A DNA stretch of 64,000 bases from Cynocephalus volans. Its lineage: Eukaryota; Chordata; Mammalia; Dermoptera; Cynocephalidae. Below, piece after piece: positions 1 to 12,654 of the stretch. The position numbers were made by a program, and so were the translations under genes. Positions within the stretch are counted from its first letter, which is position 1, and every line of letters begins with the position of its first letter. Under the pieces are notes generated by a model. The model was not told the DNA's origin, did no database searches, and worked only from the letters and a program-made list of their open reading frames with translations. Where the stretch lies: NCBI RefSeq assembly GCF_027409185.1, contig NC_084467.1, positions 82,406,501-82,470,500 on the forward strand. The letters are read 5' to 3'.

Positions 1-109
1 TCTCCAGTACCCTCCAAAAGTGAACAATGGTGTGTATTTTTTCTTTTTGAGCATCATTATGAACTTATAAATTTTCAACAGAATTCATGTGTTTCAATCC
101 TTTTCAGTT

Positions 110-950
110 ATTCTTATTCATATTCAAATTGTCTCATTTGTGGCTAGTGGGAGCCTTGACAAGTCGACTTCTAAGTCCTGTTGACCTGACCTCAGGAATC
201 TCTGACACTTGCCTTGCTGTCTGGTAGTCATGATGTTTCAGTCTCGTTGTGTGCTCTTCCTGCCCCAGACCAGAACCATCCATTTCTCCAGGGAGCCCTG
301 CTTCTATTTAGTGAGAAATAGTATTTAGAGACCACAAACTGGCACTAGAGGTAAGCATTGCATTTGGTTGGTCATTGTTTCTAGGCCTTATTGGTGGACA
401 GAGCTGGGAAACAGATTTTTTAAGATAAGAAAATTTATCATCATTTTATATCAATATTTTCTATTCAATAATATTGTAGATTTTTAATTTTATATTTGCA
501 TCTTTTTTATGCCGAAAATCTTGGTTTCTATCAGCATTAGCATAATAATTTATTTACTTTATCCTATACTATATAGTTAATAGCTTCAGAATAATAATAC
601 CAATGTTATTACCAACAATATGATTACCGAAAATGTAAGAATTTTTTTGGAGTTCTTTCTGCCTTAGGATCTCTCTCACAAGGATGTACTACAACTTACT
701 CTGTCATAAAGTCTCTTGAAAGAATTCCTCTCTATGTAATTGGCCACCAACACAAACAAAGAAACTTTTTTTGTTTTGTTTCATTTTGCTTTTGATTTTA
801 GGGAATTTATTTTCTTTAAAAATTTTTAAAATTTAAATTAGTCCATATTTTATGTAAAATATTCTCCTGATTCCAGAATCAAACCTACAAAACAAGGTAT
901 GTACAGAGAAGTCTCATTTTTAATACCGTCCCTTTCCTCCCTCCCTCCAT
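110..950 (-). mobile_element. old L1 3'-UTR-like sequence
   Basis: CTCAGGAATCTCTGACACTT, ATGATGTTTCAGTCTCGTTG and TTTAGAGACCACAAACTGGC fit ancient L1M-type 3' UTRs in reverse. AT-rich remainder. No gene seen. Confidence 0.4.
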
Positions 951-999
951 ATATAGCCATTAAAAAATCATGGTTTATTCTTCTATTAGTTTTTTGAAA

Positions 1000-2060
1000 T
1001 GAGACAAATCCACTATCTTCAGTCTATTATATCAACAGTACTTTGTTGAGGTATACTTCACATATAAGTGTACAGCTTGGTGAGTTTTGACAAATACATA
1101 CATCCATATAAGCAGATCAAGATACAAAATATTTTCATCACTTTAGAAAGTTACCTTTTCCCACCTCAAGAGGCAACTCCCATCTTCCAGAAATCGCTAC
1201 TATTCTGCTCTCTATTATTAGAGATTAGTTTTGTTCATTCTTGACTTTTACATTAATGGACTCACACAGGTTGCACTCTTTTGTAACTGGTTCAATTAAC
1301 ATAATGAGAGTTATCCATGCTATTGTATTAGTAGTTGATTATTTTTTAATTGCTGAGTAGTAGTCCATCATGTGAATACATCACAATTTGTTTATTTTTT
1401 TTTAACCTGTTGGTAGACTTCTGGATTGTTTCTATTTTTTCCTATTTTAAATAAAGCTGCTATGAACATTCTCATACAAGTCAACTTTGGGGTTATTTAT
1501 GCATTAATCTCTCTTGGATGTATGCTTAGGAGTGGAATTGCTGGGTCATAGGCAATGGTGTTCTGGAGCTGCTTTGTACAGCTTGGGTCAATTGTCCTCA
1601 TTTCTTCCCAACTCTACTTTCAGTGACTTTACATTGGTGGGTTGAAATCAGCCATGGTGGGAAAACCTATGCCATAAAATTGGCAAATGCTTCAAATTAG
1701 GACTTCCGCGTCCTCTACTCCCAGAGCCAATTGTTAAACATTTACAAGCACACTAGTAGTCATAGAGAAGATATCTAATTAACTTTGTCAAAAATTGAAA
1801 ATTTCCCAAAATAGTTGTATCATTTTGTGTTCCCACTAGCTGTACATGACGGTTCCCATTGCTCCTTATCTTTACCAGCACTTGGTATTCAACAGTCTTT
1901 TTAATTTTAGCCATTGTGGTAGGTATGCAGTATTATCTTATTGTAATTTTAATTTGCGTCTTCTTGATGACTAATAGTGTTGAGTACCTTTCCACATGCT
2001 TTATTGACCTTTTGATCTTTTAGTATACTGACACTTTGTCCTATTTTTTAACTAAATTTG
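1000..2060 (-). mobile_element. old L1 ORF2 / 3' end, minus strand
   Basis: GTATACTTCACATATAAGTG, TTGCTGAGTAGTAGTCCATC, TATGCTTAGGAGTGGAATTG and CTAATAGTGTTGAGTACCTT are complements of L1M. It is split at about 1630-1790 by an unrelated repeat. Confidence 0.7.
1630..1790. repeat. unclassified repeat shared with 19770-19895
   Basis: TTGAAATCAGCCATGGTGGG and CCAATTGTTAAACATTTACA recur near 19780 (TTGAAATCGGCCATTATGGG) and 19870 (TGTTAAGCATTTACCAACAC). Probably an old DNA transposon; the family was not identified. Confidence 0.5.
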
Positions 2061-3039
2061 CTTATTAGTTCTAGTAGTTTATTTGTAGATTCCTTTGGCT
2101 TTTCAATATACCAATTGTGTCATATGCAAATAAAAACAGTTTTATTTCTTCCTTTCCAATCTTTATATCATTTATCTTGCTTTATTGCATAAGTACTACA
2201 TGCATTTTCTGGGATAAATTGTAGCATTCTATAAATGCTTTAATCTACCTTGCTCTTTTCACTTAATAGTATATCGTGGAGCACTCTTTGACAGGATATG
2301 GACAGAATACTGCTTTCTACAAAATTATTTTACTGATATGAAAGAAAAAGTGTGGTAACAGCATGAAGAACTTATGAAAATTGTTTTATGGGGGAGACTC
2401 AATAAGATCACAAAGATTTATTTCTTGGGCCTTCCCTGTACTGGCTGGCTAGTTTTCTTTTGGTGTAGTACTATTGACAACTTGACAAGGTCTGGTTATG
2501 GGAGATTAGTGATTCCCTGCCCTGACTGGGGGTCAGAACTTTGCATAGCCACCTAAGAAGATATTTCCTCCTCAGTAGTCATACTGCCCACGCCTGTCAC
2601 CAGACTCTCCTCAACAACCCTTCCATGCATCCAGTTCCAATTCACTGTTTCAGTACTCAGAGTTTCAAGAAGGTTCATTCTCCAGTCTCTATCGTAATAC
2701 AGAAAATAAATACTTCATCCAATTCTTGTACCCATTTCCCCAGAAAGTACCTGTGAATCCAATTTGGTCTGTGAAACTACTTGGATGTTGAATTTTATAT
2801 CTTTCTTTTCTTAACCCATTCATGTGGAATCTCATGCTGTAATCTCTCTGAAAAACATTAGATATTATATTTGGGCTTTCCATTTTGACTGGTTGGATGC
2901 TGCTCAGAACAGGCTCTGTGTCCGGCACTGCAGCCTAATGCCCTCTGAGACCTTTCAAGTGAATGGAGCCATAAAGCCATCAATATTGTAAATGCAACTT
3001 CACCCATATCAGACCACCATATCACAGAAATGTAGCATG

Positions 3040-3540
3040 TCTGTGTTCAAGGGTGTTTATTGTGGCATTATTTGTCATATAAAAAAGAAAACCTGATAAT
3101 AACCTAAATGTTGATCTATACAAGACTGGTCAAATTATGGTACATTCATATACTGGAAAACTAAACAGATGTTTAAAAAAATAAAAATGATCCGAATATA
3201 TTGTTGTGGCACATCTTTTAAGATAAATTAAAAAGCAAGGTAACAAACAGTAGGTATAATATGATCACATGGATGTAAGCTTGTAAAGGGGTTGGATTAT
3301 GAAAAAATAGATCTATACATAGCTATATACACAGGTGTAGGAACTTATTTTTCTGGAGGAATATATTGTTAACTGCGACCAATATGTACGTTTAGAGTCA
3401 AGGGCTGGTGGGCAGAAAGAAATGGAGAATTTTACTTTATCTAATTTTACATCTTTCTAAAGTCCTAAAAACTTCATGCATATATTGCTATTGTTTTTTT
3501 AATGAAAAAAATAAATAATTTAAAAAATAATGTTGACTGG
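3040..3540 (+). mobile_element. old L1/HAL1 3' end
   Basis: TGTTTATTGTGGCATTATTT, AATGTTGATCTATACAAGAC and TAGATCTATACATAGCTATA follow the L1M/HAL1 3' order, ending in an A-rich tail near 3500-3530. Confidence 0.6.
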
Positions 3541-4159
3541 AATCTGCTTATGAGAACACAGTCAGCCAAATCTTGAATGAGGGACATTCTATGAGACAAA
3601 AAAAAAAGTTATGAAAAACAAAGAAAGATAAGGAACTATATTAAGTAAAATAAACTAAAGAGACATAACAAGCAAATACAATGTATGTACTTTAATTTGA
3701 CTTGGAGTTGAATCAAATAGCTATATAAAACATTTTAGAGATGAGTGGAAAAATTTAAATATGAACTGAATATTAGATGATATTATTATTTTTTACTTTA
3801 AACTATTCTCTTTTTCCTTTTTATTTTGACAACACAAACAAGTCTCACTCTCATTTTGCTGGCTCTAGATGTCCATTGTGAATGTAAATGACGTTTCCAC
3901 AGCCCTGATATTCAGAATAAAAAATGAATAGTTGCAACACTCTGCAGGTGCTCTGCTGAGGGAATCTTTTCACTCTGGGCCAGGAGACAGAGGACCTGAA
4001 GGGAATTTGAGGGGAGACGAAGCAGCTGCGGGGCTGGCTGTTGCCCCAAGTCAGTGCCAGCTGGAGTGTCAACGAGCATGAATTGGAACAGCTCCTGGTG
4101 CCCCTGCACTGGCCTGAGCATAAAGGCAATCAAATGATATTATGGAGTTATTAATTTCC

Positions 4160-4450
4160 CTAGCTGTGATCATGGGATTGTGGTTATGTCCTGGAATGCC
4201 TTTGTTCTTAGGTGATATCCACTGAAGATTTTGGGATTAAATGTCATCATGTCTGCAGTTTATGATCAACAGAAGGAATTAAAAAGAAAGAGAAAAAGAG
4301 GGAGAAATAGTGAGCGAGTGCAAATGTGGCAAAATATTAACAACTGATGAATCTAGGTGAAGGGTAACATGTGTTTATTATATTATAAGCCTGCAGAAAA
4401 CCTTCAACTTATCTGTAGATCTGAATTAAAAAAAAAAAAAAAAGGTTCAG
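4160..4450 (+). mobile_element. old L1M 3' end
   Basis: GATCATGGGATTGTGGTTAT, GCAAATGTGGCAAAATATTA and CTAGGTGAAGGGTAACATGT, followed by an A run (4429-4443). Confidence 0.55.
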
Positions 4451-5204
4451 GGAAAAAGTAATGGCACAGTTAGCATGAGACCCATAAATTACTGTGCTTA
4501 TGATTATGCACTTACGGAATAAAAAACATGGAGCCACTGAACACTGGAGAGAGCCTGAACTGACTCAGGTTCTGGGACAGCTCTCATGTCCAGAAGTGAA
4601 GTCCTCTAGCATCCATCCCCTTTCTTATTCCACACCCGCATCTGGACTCAAGCCAATGAAGTTTGGTCAAAAATGACTCGGCCTTTTAGTTCCACAGCTA
4701 CTCAAAGGGCTTTCTCTGCTTTTCTAAAGTAGCACCTTCCCTGCTGTTGACCGCATCATCCCATCATACAATCAGGTGTTTAATGATCAATCCTCCCACA
4801 GCCTATAGGTTCTTGGGGAGAGTTGGTGTCTGACTGTCTCCACTATTGAAAACCTCAAGCCTCAGTATGGGGTCATGATAGGGCCTCAATTTTCTGAGTC
4901 TAATCTCAGGTTTTGATATCTTGGTTGATATTAGAAAAAGCTGTCAGGGAAGCAGGGCAAGATGGGGGGAGGAGTGGTGAAGGCAGGCAGCTGAGTTCCT
5001 AGCAGTCAGATTTTATTGTCTAAAACTTTGAGAGAGACACGTGGGCGTTGACTCTTAGGCAATTCACTTTGATAAAGGAAGCATGGTGAAGAGAGACTAA
5101 GCCAACGGTTGAGTGAACACAACCATCGGAGTAGCAACAAATTCTAACTGAGATGAAACCCCGAGGCTGCATGTATGGCCAGGAGTCAAGTCTTCCCTGT
5201 TGAC

Positions 5205-5400
5205 CAGCCCTCATTCATCCATTCATCCATCCATTTGCTCACAACTGTTTATTGAGCTCTGCTCTGTGCCAGGCACTGGGAATAGGGTAGAGAACAGGGT
5301 GGAGAACAAGAGAAAGCCCCTGACCTGGCAGATCATTTCAGTGGGAATGACAGTTAGCAAGTAATAAACAAACGTAGCACAAGTCAGGTGGACAGAAGTG
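5205..5400 (-). repeat. L2 3' end, minus strand
   Basis: TCATTCATCCATTCATCCAT, ACTGTTTATTGAGCTCTGCT and GTGCCAGGCACTGGGAATAG, then AAGTAATAAACAAACG. Confidence 0.72.
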
Positions 5401-5409
5401 GCATGAAGA

Positions 5410-6840
5410 AGGATAAAGCAGGGGCAGAGGGTAGCGAGTGATGAGAAGGGCTGTCTGGTTACCGGGGTCAGAGGAGGCCCCTCTTTCAGGGAATCCTGGT
5501 TGCAGAGGATGTGAGCCACTCAGACACCCAGGGGAGGGGCGTTCCAGGGTAGCATAAGCCATGGTGACAGAATGTTATTAGAAACCCGAGCCTCTTCTGT
5601 CGGTGCTTTTAAGTAACTGCTTAGCATGTAGGTGTTTCAGGAAAGGAGGACCGGCTTACCAGAGCATGCACTGCTGGGCAGCAGGCATTCTGCTACAGCA
5701 CTTTACGTGGAGGGAGTGGCTTGCAGCAGCTGCAGTATCCACCTCCAGCCCTCCAAGTGTCATCACGTTACTCATGCCCACCCATTCTCCCTCCTCCCCT
5801 GCCCGCAGGATGGCATTTCACTCAGAATTTGGGGCCAGCTAATCCCCGGTGACACAGGTTCCTGATGCCCTTGTCCTCCACCCAAAATGTAAACCCCTCA
5901 GGACACATCTCCTCACTCTCAACCCCACACAAGGTTTCCTTCCCCCTGACCTCATCCCTCACTGCGCAGGGAACTTCCTCCCACCCTTCCCCAGTATGTC
6001 CTCTGAGGCCCGTGGAAGGCAGCACCCCAGACCTCCACCTTTTCTCCTCTGCTCCTCCAGGAGGGCTCCCCTGTGGTCTTCCTTTACCCACTTCTCCAGG
6101 GAAGGCTGCTCACATCCTGTGGGGACCCAGAGGGCATCCACATTGTCTTAGCTCCCCTGATGCTTCATTTGTCCCCTCCTTTGTGAAAACATCCTTTGAT
6201 TCTGATACCATCCACCTCTTCTCCACTTTGCTTTGCCTCATCAGTGTCCCCTATCAAATCGTGGGTCTCCCTTAATTGTCACTGAGGAATTGGCTCAAAA
6301 TGTTCCCTCTGCTCCAACTTTTGCTGTCACCTTGGGAAATGTCAATGTCTGGCTGATGATTCTGTTACAACCCTGGCCACCCAATTCCTTGGCTTTTTCA
6401 GACACTTCATCTGCTCTGTACTGCCGCCACTCAAAGCAGTCAAGCAGCCCTAAGCACAACTACAGAGACCGGAAGAGGAAGTGGAGACAGTGGACAGGAA
6501 GCAGAGAGGAGCAAAGACAAGGTGGAGGAGCAGGAGTTGTTCTACAAATGGGGCTGGGAAGCTCAAAAGTCCTCTCAGGGGTGGGTTTAACATGTTTTGT
6601 GGGTAATTTCATTTGGTTTAAAAACTTAAGTGTGGTCAGAAATTAGAGCATTCTGGTTAATAAAGCATTTTGTTTACAAAAATGACCATAACACACATTA
6701 CTAAACATACAAAGAAGAATAAATTACATCCAAACATGACTGAATGTCATTTAACCATTTTTGCTGAATAATAACATCCCTTGCATTTATAGAGAGTACT
6801 TTCGCATGTTTGAGGCAGGACAGAATAGAGACATGCCCCA
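5410..6840. other. no gene recognised
   Basis: Pyrimidine-rich and GC-moderate sequence (5750-6430). Open frames of up to 137 codons overlap on both strands and have no familiar motif or codon bias; I treat them as chance. Confidence 0.6.
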
Positions 6841-7490
6841 GGGAGGCTGCTCATAAATATTCAGACTGGATTGGCACTAGCTATCTCCTTGTTTTGCAGC
6901 TGATGAACCCATAATGAGCTGATGACAGCTTAACCACCTTAACAGGCAGCACGCTACACCTGGAACTATGTGGTTTACAAAAACTGTAGAGCCTGCGCAC
7001 CTAGAGGAACAAAAGTGCAGGGGACTGCTATATGACCTTCCACCTGTGACACTACACCAGAAAGGACAAAGTTAAGGGGCTAGTGGCCTCACTGTGCATG
7101 ACCAAAAACTTCAGTAACTCAGGGATGCATGACAGGAAGTTGAGGCAGCCTTGCATCAGCCTATTAGGCCTTCATTACCCTAGTTCCTCCCCCACAGCGG
7201 AATATACCTCCTCTCAGGATAGAGAAACACCCCATCCCAGAATAGCACACAAACTCTCTCCCTAAGAATCCAGGGGCACTTCTCATTCAGAGGGATTCCC
7301 ACACCCCCTCTGTGTGCACTTTCACTTGGTCATAAAGCCCTACTGCTTGCACATTCCTTCTGTCTGTCCCTCTTGCTTTCCTTTCACTGTGCGGTGCTTC
7401 CTGTGATTTGGGCTCCTCTCCATTCTCTGAAAGATTTTTCTTCATGGTTTGACCAAGAACCTGGAACCACCTTCCAGCAACATGTTTTAT
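6840..7490 (+). repeat. possible LTR-like sequence
   Basis: CACTTTCACTTGGTCATAAAG and a following pyrimidine-rich block (7345-7440) ending near TGGAACCACC suggest an old retroviral LTR. I cannot fix its ends or family. Confidence 0.3.
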
Positions 7491-7759
7491 TTCATTTTAA
7501 TCTCAAAACAGCCTTGTGTGGGTTCTCCTGTATGACTCTGCAGTGCCTCGAGCTCACTCTTCAGAAATCTAGACATCAGTGCCCTGGGTCAACCTAGGCT
7601 GGCTGACCAGAAGTTGCTCTGGGACCTGGGACCCCAGGGAAGAGACCATAGGAAGAGAAGGGTAGCCAGCATGCACAGAGCTGTAGAGTGAAAGAGACAG
7701 CCCAGTTCTGCAGCCTCCAGCTGACTAAACCATTTGCCCCTAGTCTACTGGGTCTATGC

Positions 7760-8007
7760 CAGGGATCAGCCAACTTTCTGTAAAGAGGCAGAATGTAAGA
7801 CAAAAGAAATAAGCATTGCGGTGTTCCAGTAAAACTTTATTTATGAACACTGAAATTTGAACGTCATATTATTTTCACAATCATGAAATATTACTTTTCT
7901 TTTGATTTTTTCTAATCACTTACAAATGTGAAAACCATTCTTAGTTTACGGGCCATATAGCCCGTGAGCTGGATTTGACACGTGGGCCATAGTTTGCCAA
8001 CCCCTGA
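7760..8007. mobile_element. non-autonomous hAT-Charlie-type element
   Basis: Left end CCAGGGATCAGCCAACTTTC and right end TTTGCCAACCCCTG form degraded inverted repeats. Internal GTAAAACTTTATTTATGAAC and GGGCCATAGTTTGCC are hallmarks of a common mammalian MER family of this type. The exact family name is not assigned. Confidence 0.75.
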
Positions 8008-8074
8008 TCTGTGCCAACACACCCATAAAGGAACTTGGCAGCCGGCATTCTCTTCACAGACTAATACTGATAAT

Positions 8075-8290
8075 AACAGCTGCTATTTTGAACACTTATT
8101 CTGTGAAAAATACTATGCAAATGCTTTGCCTGTTTCTTATCATTTAACCTTCATACAATCACACAGGTTAGTATACCAACCCCACTTTACAGATAATGAA
8201 AACAGGGCTCTGGGAATGATAACCTGCCTAAAATCCCACATTTAGTAAGGTTAGGAAATCCTCATCTGTCTACAAAGCATGCGTTCTTTA
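8075..8290 (-). repeat. MIR SINE, minus strand
   Basis: CCCCACTTTACAGATAATGA with AACACTTATTCTGTGAAAAA before it and AATCCCACATTTAGTAAGGT after it follow the reversed MIR order. Confidence 0.75.
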
Positions 8291-8299
8291 CCATTATAA

Positions 8300-9355
8300 A
8301 GCCCCCCTACACTGGCCCTCCACCATATGAATACATTTCTTGGTCTCAAATCCCTTCACTCTACCTACCCACCCTCCTATCTCTTCCTGTTTGGGTTTTT
8401 GACTCTTTCACCTTCTCTCTGTTCCCCACTTTAAGATTTATCTTCTCCATAGCCTGACAATTGCTCAGGCTGGACACTTGGAAACATACCTCTTTAACTT
8501 TATCTACATCCTTGGGCTTGGATCATGGAACCTCGGCCCAGGATAAGGAGCCCTTCTTGGGGCAGACAGGAACTATTGGAACCAAAAGGTGAGTTTCACC
8601 TAAATACCTTGTGCAGTGCTGAATGTCAGAGCCAGGGAAATCCAGATCAATGTGAAGTCTGAAGGATGGGAGGGGGATCCAGAAGGGAAGGGATACCAAG
8701 AGTCAGGACATGGGCAGAGATGGAAAGGAGGGGAAGGGAAGCAAAGTGAAGTCAGATTGATCCCCCTGGATGGAGCAGAGAGCTCCAAGGCTGTCCTTTA
8801 AGTGTGCAGCTTTGAGGGGCATTGGGCAGGTAGGCCTGGCTTGAAGGTGTATGGCCAGAGCAGATGGCCTCATCTTGGGGATCCCCTCCTGTGAGGAGCA
8901 ACATTCCTGGGCACCACTTGACATCTTCAGCTCCACCCCATTCCTGATTTCAGCCCTAGAGGAGAGTGTTCCAGATGGGTACAGATGAAACCATCCAAGT
9001 AATATAGAAAATTAGGGCTTAATCCTGGCAAGACTGATATCTAAGGGACATCTTCAGCAGTGCTGACAGTGAGTGGGGCCCTGTGGTTCCAGAGAAGTCA
9101 GTTCATTTTAAAGCCAGTCCACAGATAGCTGAGTCCAGTCCTGGGTAGAGAGGGTTGGAGATGTCATAGAAAGAGCCCAATCCCAGCATAGAAAATGGAG
9201 TACATCAGGAAATCAAGTGTGAAGCCCAGTACTCATAAGGACCAAGCCAACACAGTGGTTGATAAGGAGAGGCAGCCACCTCTGGGGTCAGCAAGAAGAA
9301 CTTCAGGTCTCACCAAATGGAAGGGATGAAACCCCCAATATACTGCCAGGCTTGG
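8300..9355. other. no gene recognised
   Basis: Single-copy-looking sequence with a GA-rich patch (8640-8750). Nothing identifiable. Confidence 0.6.
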
Positions 9356-9780
9356 GAGACAGTGAGAACCTCAGGGCAAGACAGGCTTTCTTAAATAATA
9401 CCCCCAAATCACAAACCACAGAGAATAGTATAAGGTTGATGGCTTTAACTGCATAAAATTTAAAAACATCTATTCATCCAAAGAACCATGAAGAAGTGAG
9501 AAGGCAAGCCACAAACTAGGAGAAGATATCTGTAACAAATATAACCAACACAGGATTAGTATCCAGAATATATAAAGAACCCCTACAAATTAATCCTACA
9601 AAAATTGATCCTATTAGAAAATGAGCAAAACACATGAACATGCATTTCAGAGAAAAGAACATGAATTGGCTACTATTAAGAAAACTGACAATGTCAAAGA
9701 ATGTGGAGCATCCCACTCTGGTGGGAGTTTAAATTAGTTCAACCACTTGGGAAAACAATGTAGTATTATATAGTAAATTT

Positions 9781-10084
9781 GTTTTTTTTTTTTTTTTTTT
9801 TTTAAATTTTATTTTGTCGATATACATTGTAGCTGATTAATGCTCCCCATCACCAAAACCTCCCTCCCTTCTCCCTCCCCCCCTCCCCCCCAACAATGTC
9901 CTTTCTGTTTGCTTGTTGTATCAACTTCAAGTAATTGTGGTTGTTATATCTTCTTCCCTCCCCCCCCCGATTTGTGTGTGTGTGTGTATGTGTGTGTGTG
10001 AATTTATATATTAATGTTTAGCTCCCTCCAATAAGTGAGAACATGTGGTATTTCTCTTTCTGTGCCTTGAAACTATAAATACCC
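9781..10084 (-). mobile_element. young 5'-truncated L1 3' end, minus strand
   Basis: Starts with a 20+ base T run, then the complement of the same L1 3' UTR seen at 41.6-42.0 kb: C-rich tracts, a GT tract at 9973-10000, and TATTTCTCTTTCTGTGCC. It is inserted in an older L1. Confidence 0.88.
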
Positions 10085-10119
10085 TATCACTCATGGTGAA
10101 TTCCATACCTAGGCATATA

Positions 10120-10197
10120 AGAGTACTTTTAAAAGTTCATGAAAAAACAGAATTGAAATATAATACAAATCTTCCCAAGAAATTTTGAAGTACTCTC
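10120..10197. mobile_element. mariner MITE (about 78 bp)
   Basis: The termini (TACTTTTAAAAGTTCATGAAAAA and TTTGAAGTACTCTC region) resemble those of the mariner at 61094-62317. The internal sequence joins the left and right ends of that element directly. It follows a TA at 10118-10119. It lies inside an older L1 next to a hAT element. Confidence 0.75.
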
Positions 10198-10207
10198 ATG
10201 CACCCTA

Positions 10208-10441
10208 AGCTAAGGTTTTTCATCCTCAGTACTGTTCCCTTCTTGGACCAGATAATTTTCTGTTATAAGGGGGGCTGTCCTGTGCATTGCAGGACATTTA
10301 GCAGCTTCCATGGCTTCTAACCACTAGATGCCAATAGCAATGACCCCTACCCCAGTCATGAAAACCAAAAACATCTGAAACACTTGTTGAATGTCTTTGA
10401 CATTGCTAAAAAAAAAATCAGCTCTGGTTGAGAACCACTGC
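10208..10441. mobile_element. non-autonomous hAT element
   Basis: The right end GGTTGAGAACCACTG is a standard hAT-Charlie terminus. The interior (GGGGCTGTCCTGTGCATTGC, ACTAGATGCCAATAGCA) matches, in reverse, the element at 48038-48240. The left terminus is degraded. Confidence 0.72.
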
Positions 10442-10769
10442 CCTGGGCTCATATGAACTAGCAGAGTTCTATGAGAATGTTCATAACTGCACTGTACAAA
10501 ATAGCAAAAAGCATAAACACAAAAGCCAAAAAAACCACAAAAGTCTGGAAACAACACAAATATCAACAAAAGAATGGACAACTAAATTGTAGTAAATGAT
10601 TGCAACAAAATATTATACAGTTGTAAAAATAAATGAACTTTTCCCTACAATATAAATGACTCATAAATGGTGGGGAAACACAGTTGTAGAAGAATCTATT
10701 CAGTATGAATGTTTCTATAAAGTTTAAAACATGCAAAATTCAATAGTATATTTTCTAGGGGTACACATA

Positions 10770-11283
10770 TAGATGGCATGGTAGATTGTGTTTCCCAAAA
10801 TGGCTGCAACAATATTTCCAGTCCCATCTCTCTTCCAGAAGCTTACCACTCTTGCATCAAGAGGTGGAGTCAGTATTCCCACCCCTTGAAGTCAGGTGGG
10901 ACTTTGTGGCTACTTTAACTAACAGACACTGTCTGATGCTATGTGATCTCCAAGGCTAGGTCACAGAAGATGACGCAGCTTTCACCCTTGGAACTCAGCC
11001 ACCACATCGTGAGGAAGCCCAGGTCACATGGAGAGGCCCACGTGGGGAAGAGCCAAGGCCCCAACCCAGCACAAGCAGCCAGCCAGCAGGTGAGTCATCT
11101 TGAAAGGGATCCTACAGCCCTCAGCTGAGCTGCTGCAGTGATGAGTTTTCCCAACAGAAACCTGCACTAATTATGGATTTGAAAGGAGGAAAAAAACAAA
11201 ATAAAAAAAGATGGCTGTTGTTTTACACCACTATGTTTTGAGGTGGTTTGTTAAACAATGGTAGATACCCAGAATAGATGGTA
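10770..11283 (+). mobile_element. MLT1-type MaLR LTR
   Basis: Has the MLT1 order: TGTTTCCCAAAATGGC, AAGGCTAGGTCACAGAAG, GTGAGGAAGCCCAGG, GGAGAGGCCCACGTGG, GTGAGTCATCTTG, and a GTTTTACACCACTATGTTTTG end. Confidence 0.78.
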
Positions 11284-11289
11284 AGAACT

Positions 11290-12650
11290 CTTAACAAACA
11301 GCAAAGGAATGATAAAGATCGAATCTAGGATCATGGTTACTGCTGAAGGGAGGCGAGGGCGTGTGGGGAGCTGCCTGCACAGGGCGTTCTAGGCTGCTGG
11401 CAGAGCCTGCTCTGATAGTTAAGAGGCGAGAAACCATAGACCTTTCCTACTCCTAAGCACCAGCTATGCTGAGAGCGAACAGTTTTTTCAGCACTAAAGA
11501 GCTGAAGAAAAACCCAAGCCCCAAAGTAGAAGACAGTGTCCCAATTATAGAGTTGCACAGTCAGGCCAACCTGCCTGCTGCCCTTTCAGCGCAGGCCAGA
11601 GCTTTTCTGAAGGGCTGGGTGAAGATTGGGCAGTGAGTGCTCTCCTTAGGCAATGCTCTTTTGGTTGTTTAATCAACATGTACAGTTATCTGTTGACATT
11701 TTGGAAACAAAACCAAGAACTCTGGAAAGGACAAAGTGAACATTGTGCCTCTGAGCCATTAGGAATATTCAGAAGTGGTTCTGAACAGTGGAGTGACACT
11801 GAGCACTTATTCTCCAGAGAGAAGCTCATTGTGTGCATTGGCTGTGGGAGAGATTGTGGTGTTGGAAAACTTTGACATTGGTGCGCTCTGTATGAGCTAC
11901 TCTTACACCTGTTGAGAATTCCAAGTTATGTGGATTTCAGGGTTGATCAGGCAGTGAGATGGCAAATTTGAGACCTTAAGGAGAATTCTACTCCTGTCTC
12001 GGGATTCCCAAAAGGGCCAGCCTGGAGGGGCAGGGTTGGAACACTCTGGGAGCTGGGGCACATCCTTCATTTCTGTCCTTCAGATCAGCAGAGAGCTGAA
12101 GGTGACCTTTGAACAGGAAACAGCAACCTGAGACCCAAAGAAAGAGCAGATTAAAAAAGAAAGAAACCTCCCAAAACAAAAGGTATTGCTATTATTTGTT
12201 CATTTTTCCATGGTCGACTCTGGGCCTATTTTTTCTAAAGCCAAAAGCCTCAAAGCCAAATGCTGTGAGACATAAAATGTAGTAAGTGAGATGGTAACAG
12301 GGAGTAGTGGCAACTGTGGCAAAAGAGAGAATAGGCCGTCATTAAAGGGGCCAGCACTACTCAGCTGCAGCCACTGCTGTTATGAGGTAAGTCCGGCCTA
12401 GATTTATCCATTCTTCTGATTGTGAAGAGAAGCCATACATTCAGATACTTTCATAAACATTCAGAATTTTAAAAATAACGTGCCAGCTAACCCAAACATG
12501 TAAATGAGCTACATTTGCATAAAAAGAGATATAACTATCTCACGGGATAGTGAAGAGGGTGAAATGAAATAGAATGAACCAACGATAATTAGTTAGTGAA
12601 TATACATCAGAAAAACCTATAAACACAATACAGAATAGGTCAATGTCTGT
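11290..12650. other. no gene recognised
   Basis: Lies between two MLT1 LTRs. GC-moderate on the left (11330-11620), AT-richer on the right. No motif seen. Confidence 0.55.
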
Positions 12651-12654
12651 TGAC

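Larger units (their letters stand above)
9360..10760 (+). mobile_element. older L1 3' end split by three insertions
   Basis: ORF2 C-terminal text (9430-9780: GGAGAAGATATCTGTAACAA, ATGAATTGGCTACTATTAAG) resumes at 10085-10119 (ACTCATGGTGAATTCC) and again at 10446-10760 (GTCTGGAAACAACACAAATA). The gaps hold a young L1 (9781-10084), a mariner MITE (10120-10197) and a hAT element (10208-10441). Confidence 0.78.

Noticed and set aside
5849-6646. Two overlapping frames of about 137 codons
   Set aside because: Proline/serine-rich translations of C/T-rich sequence with open frames on both strands; no domain or splice structure seen.
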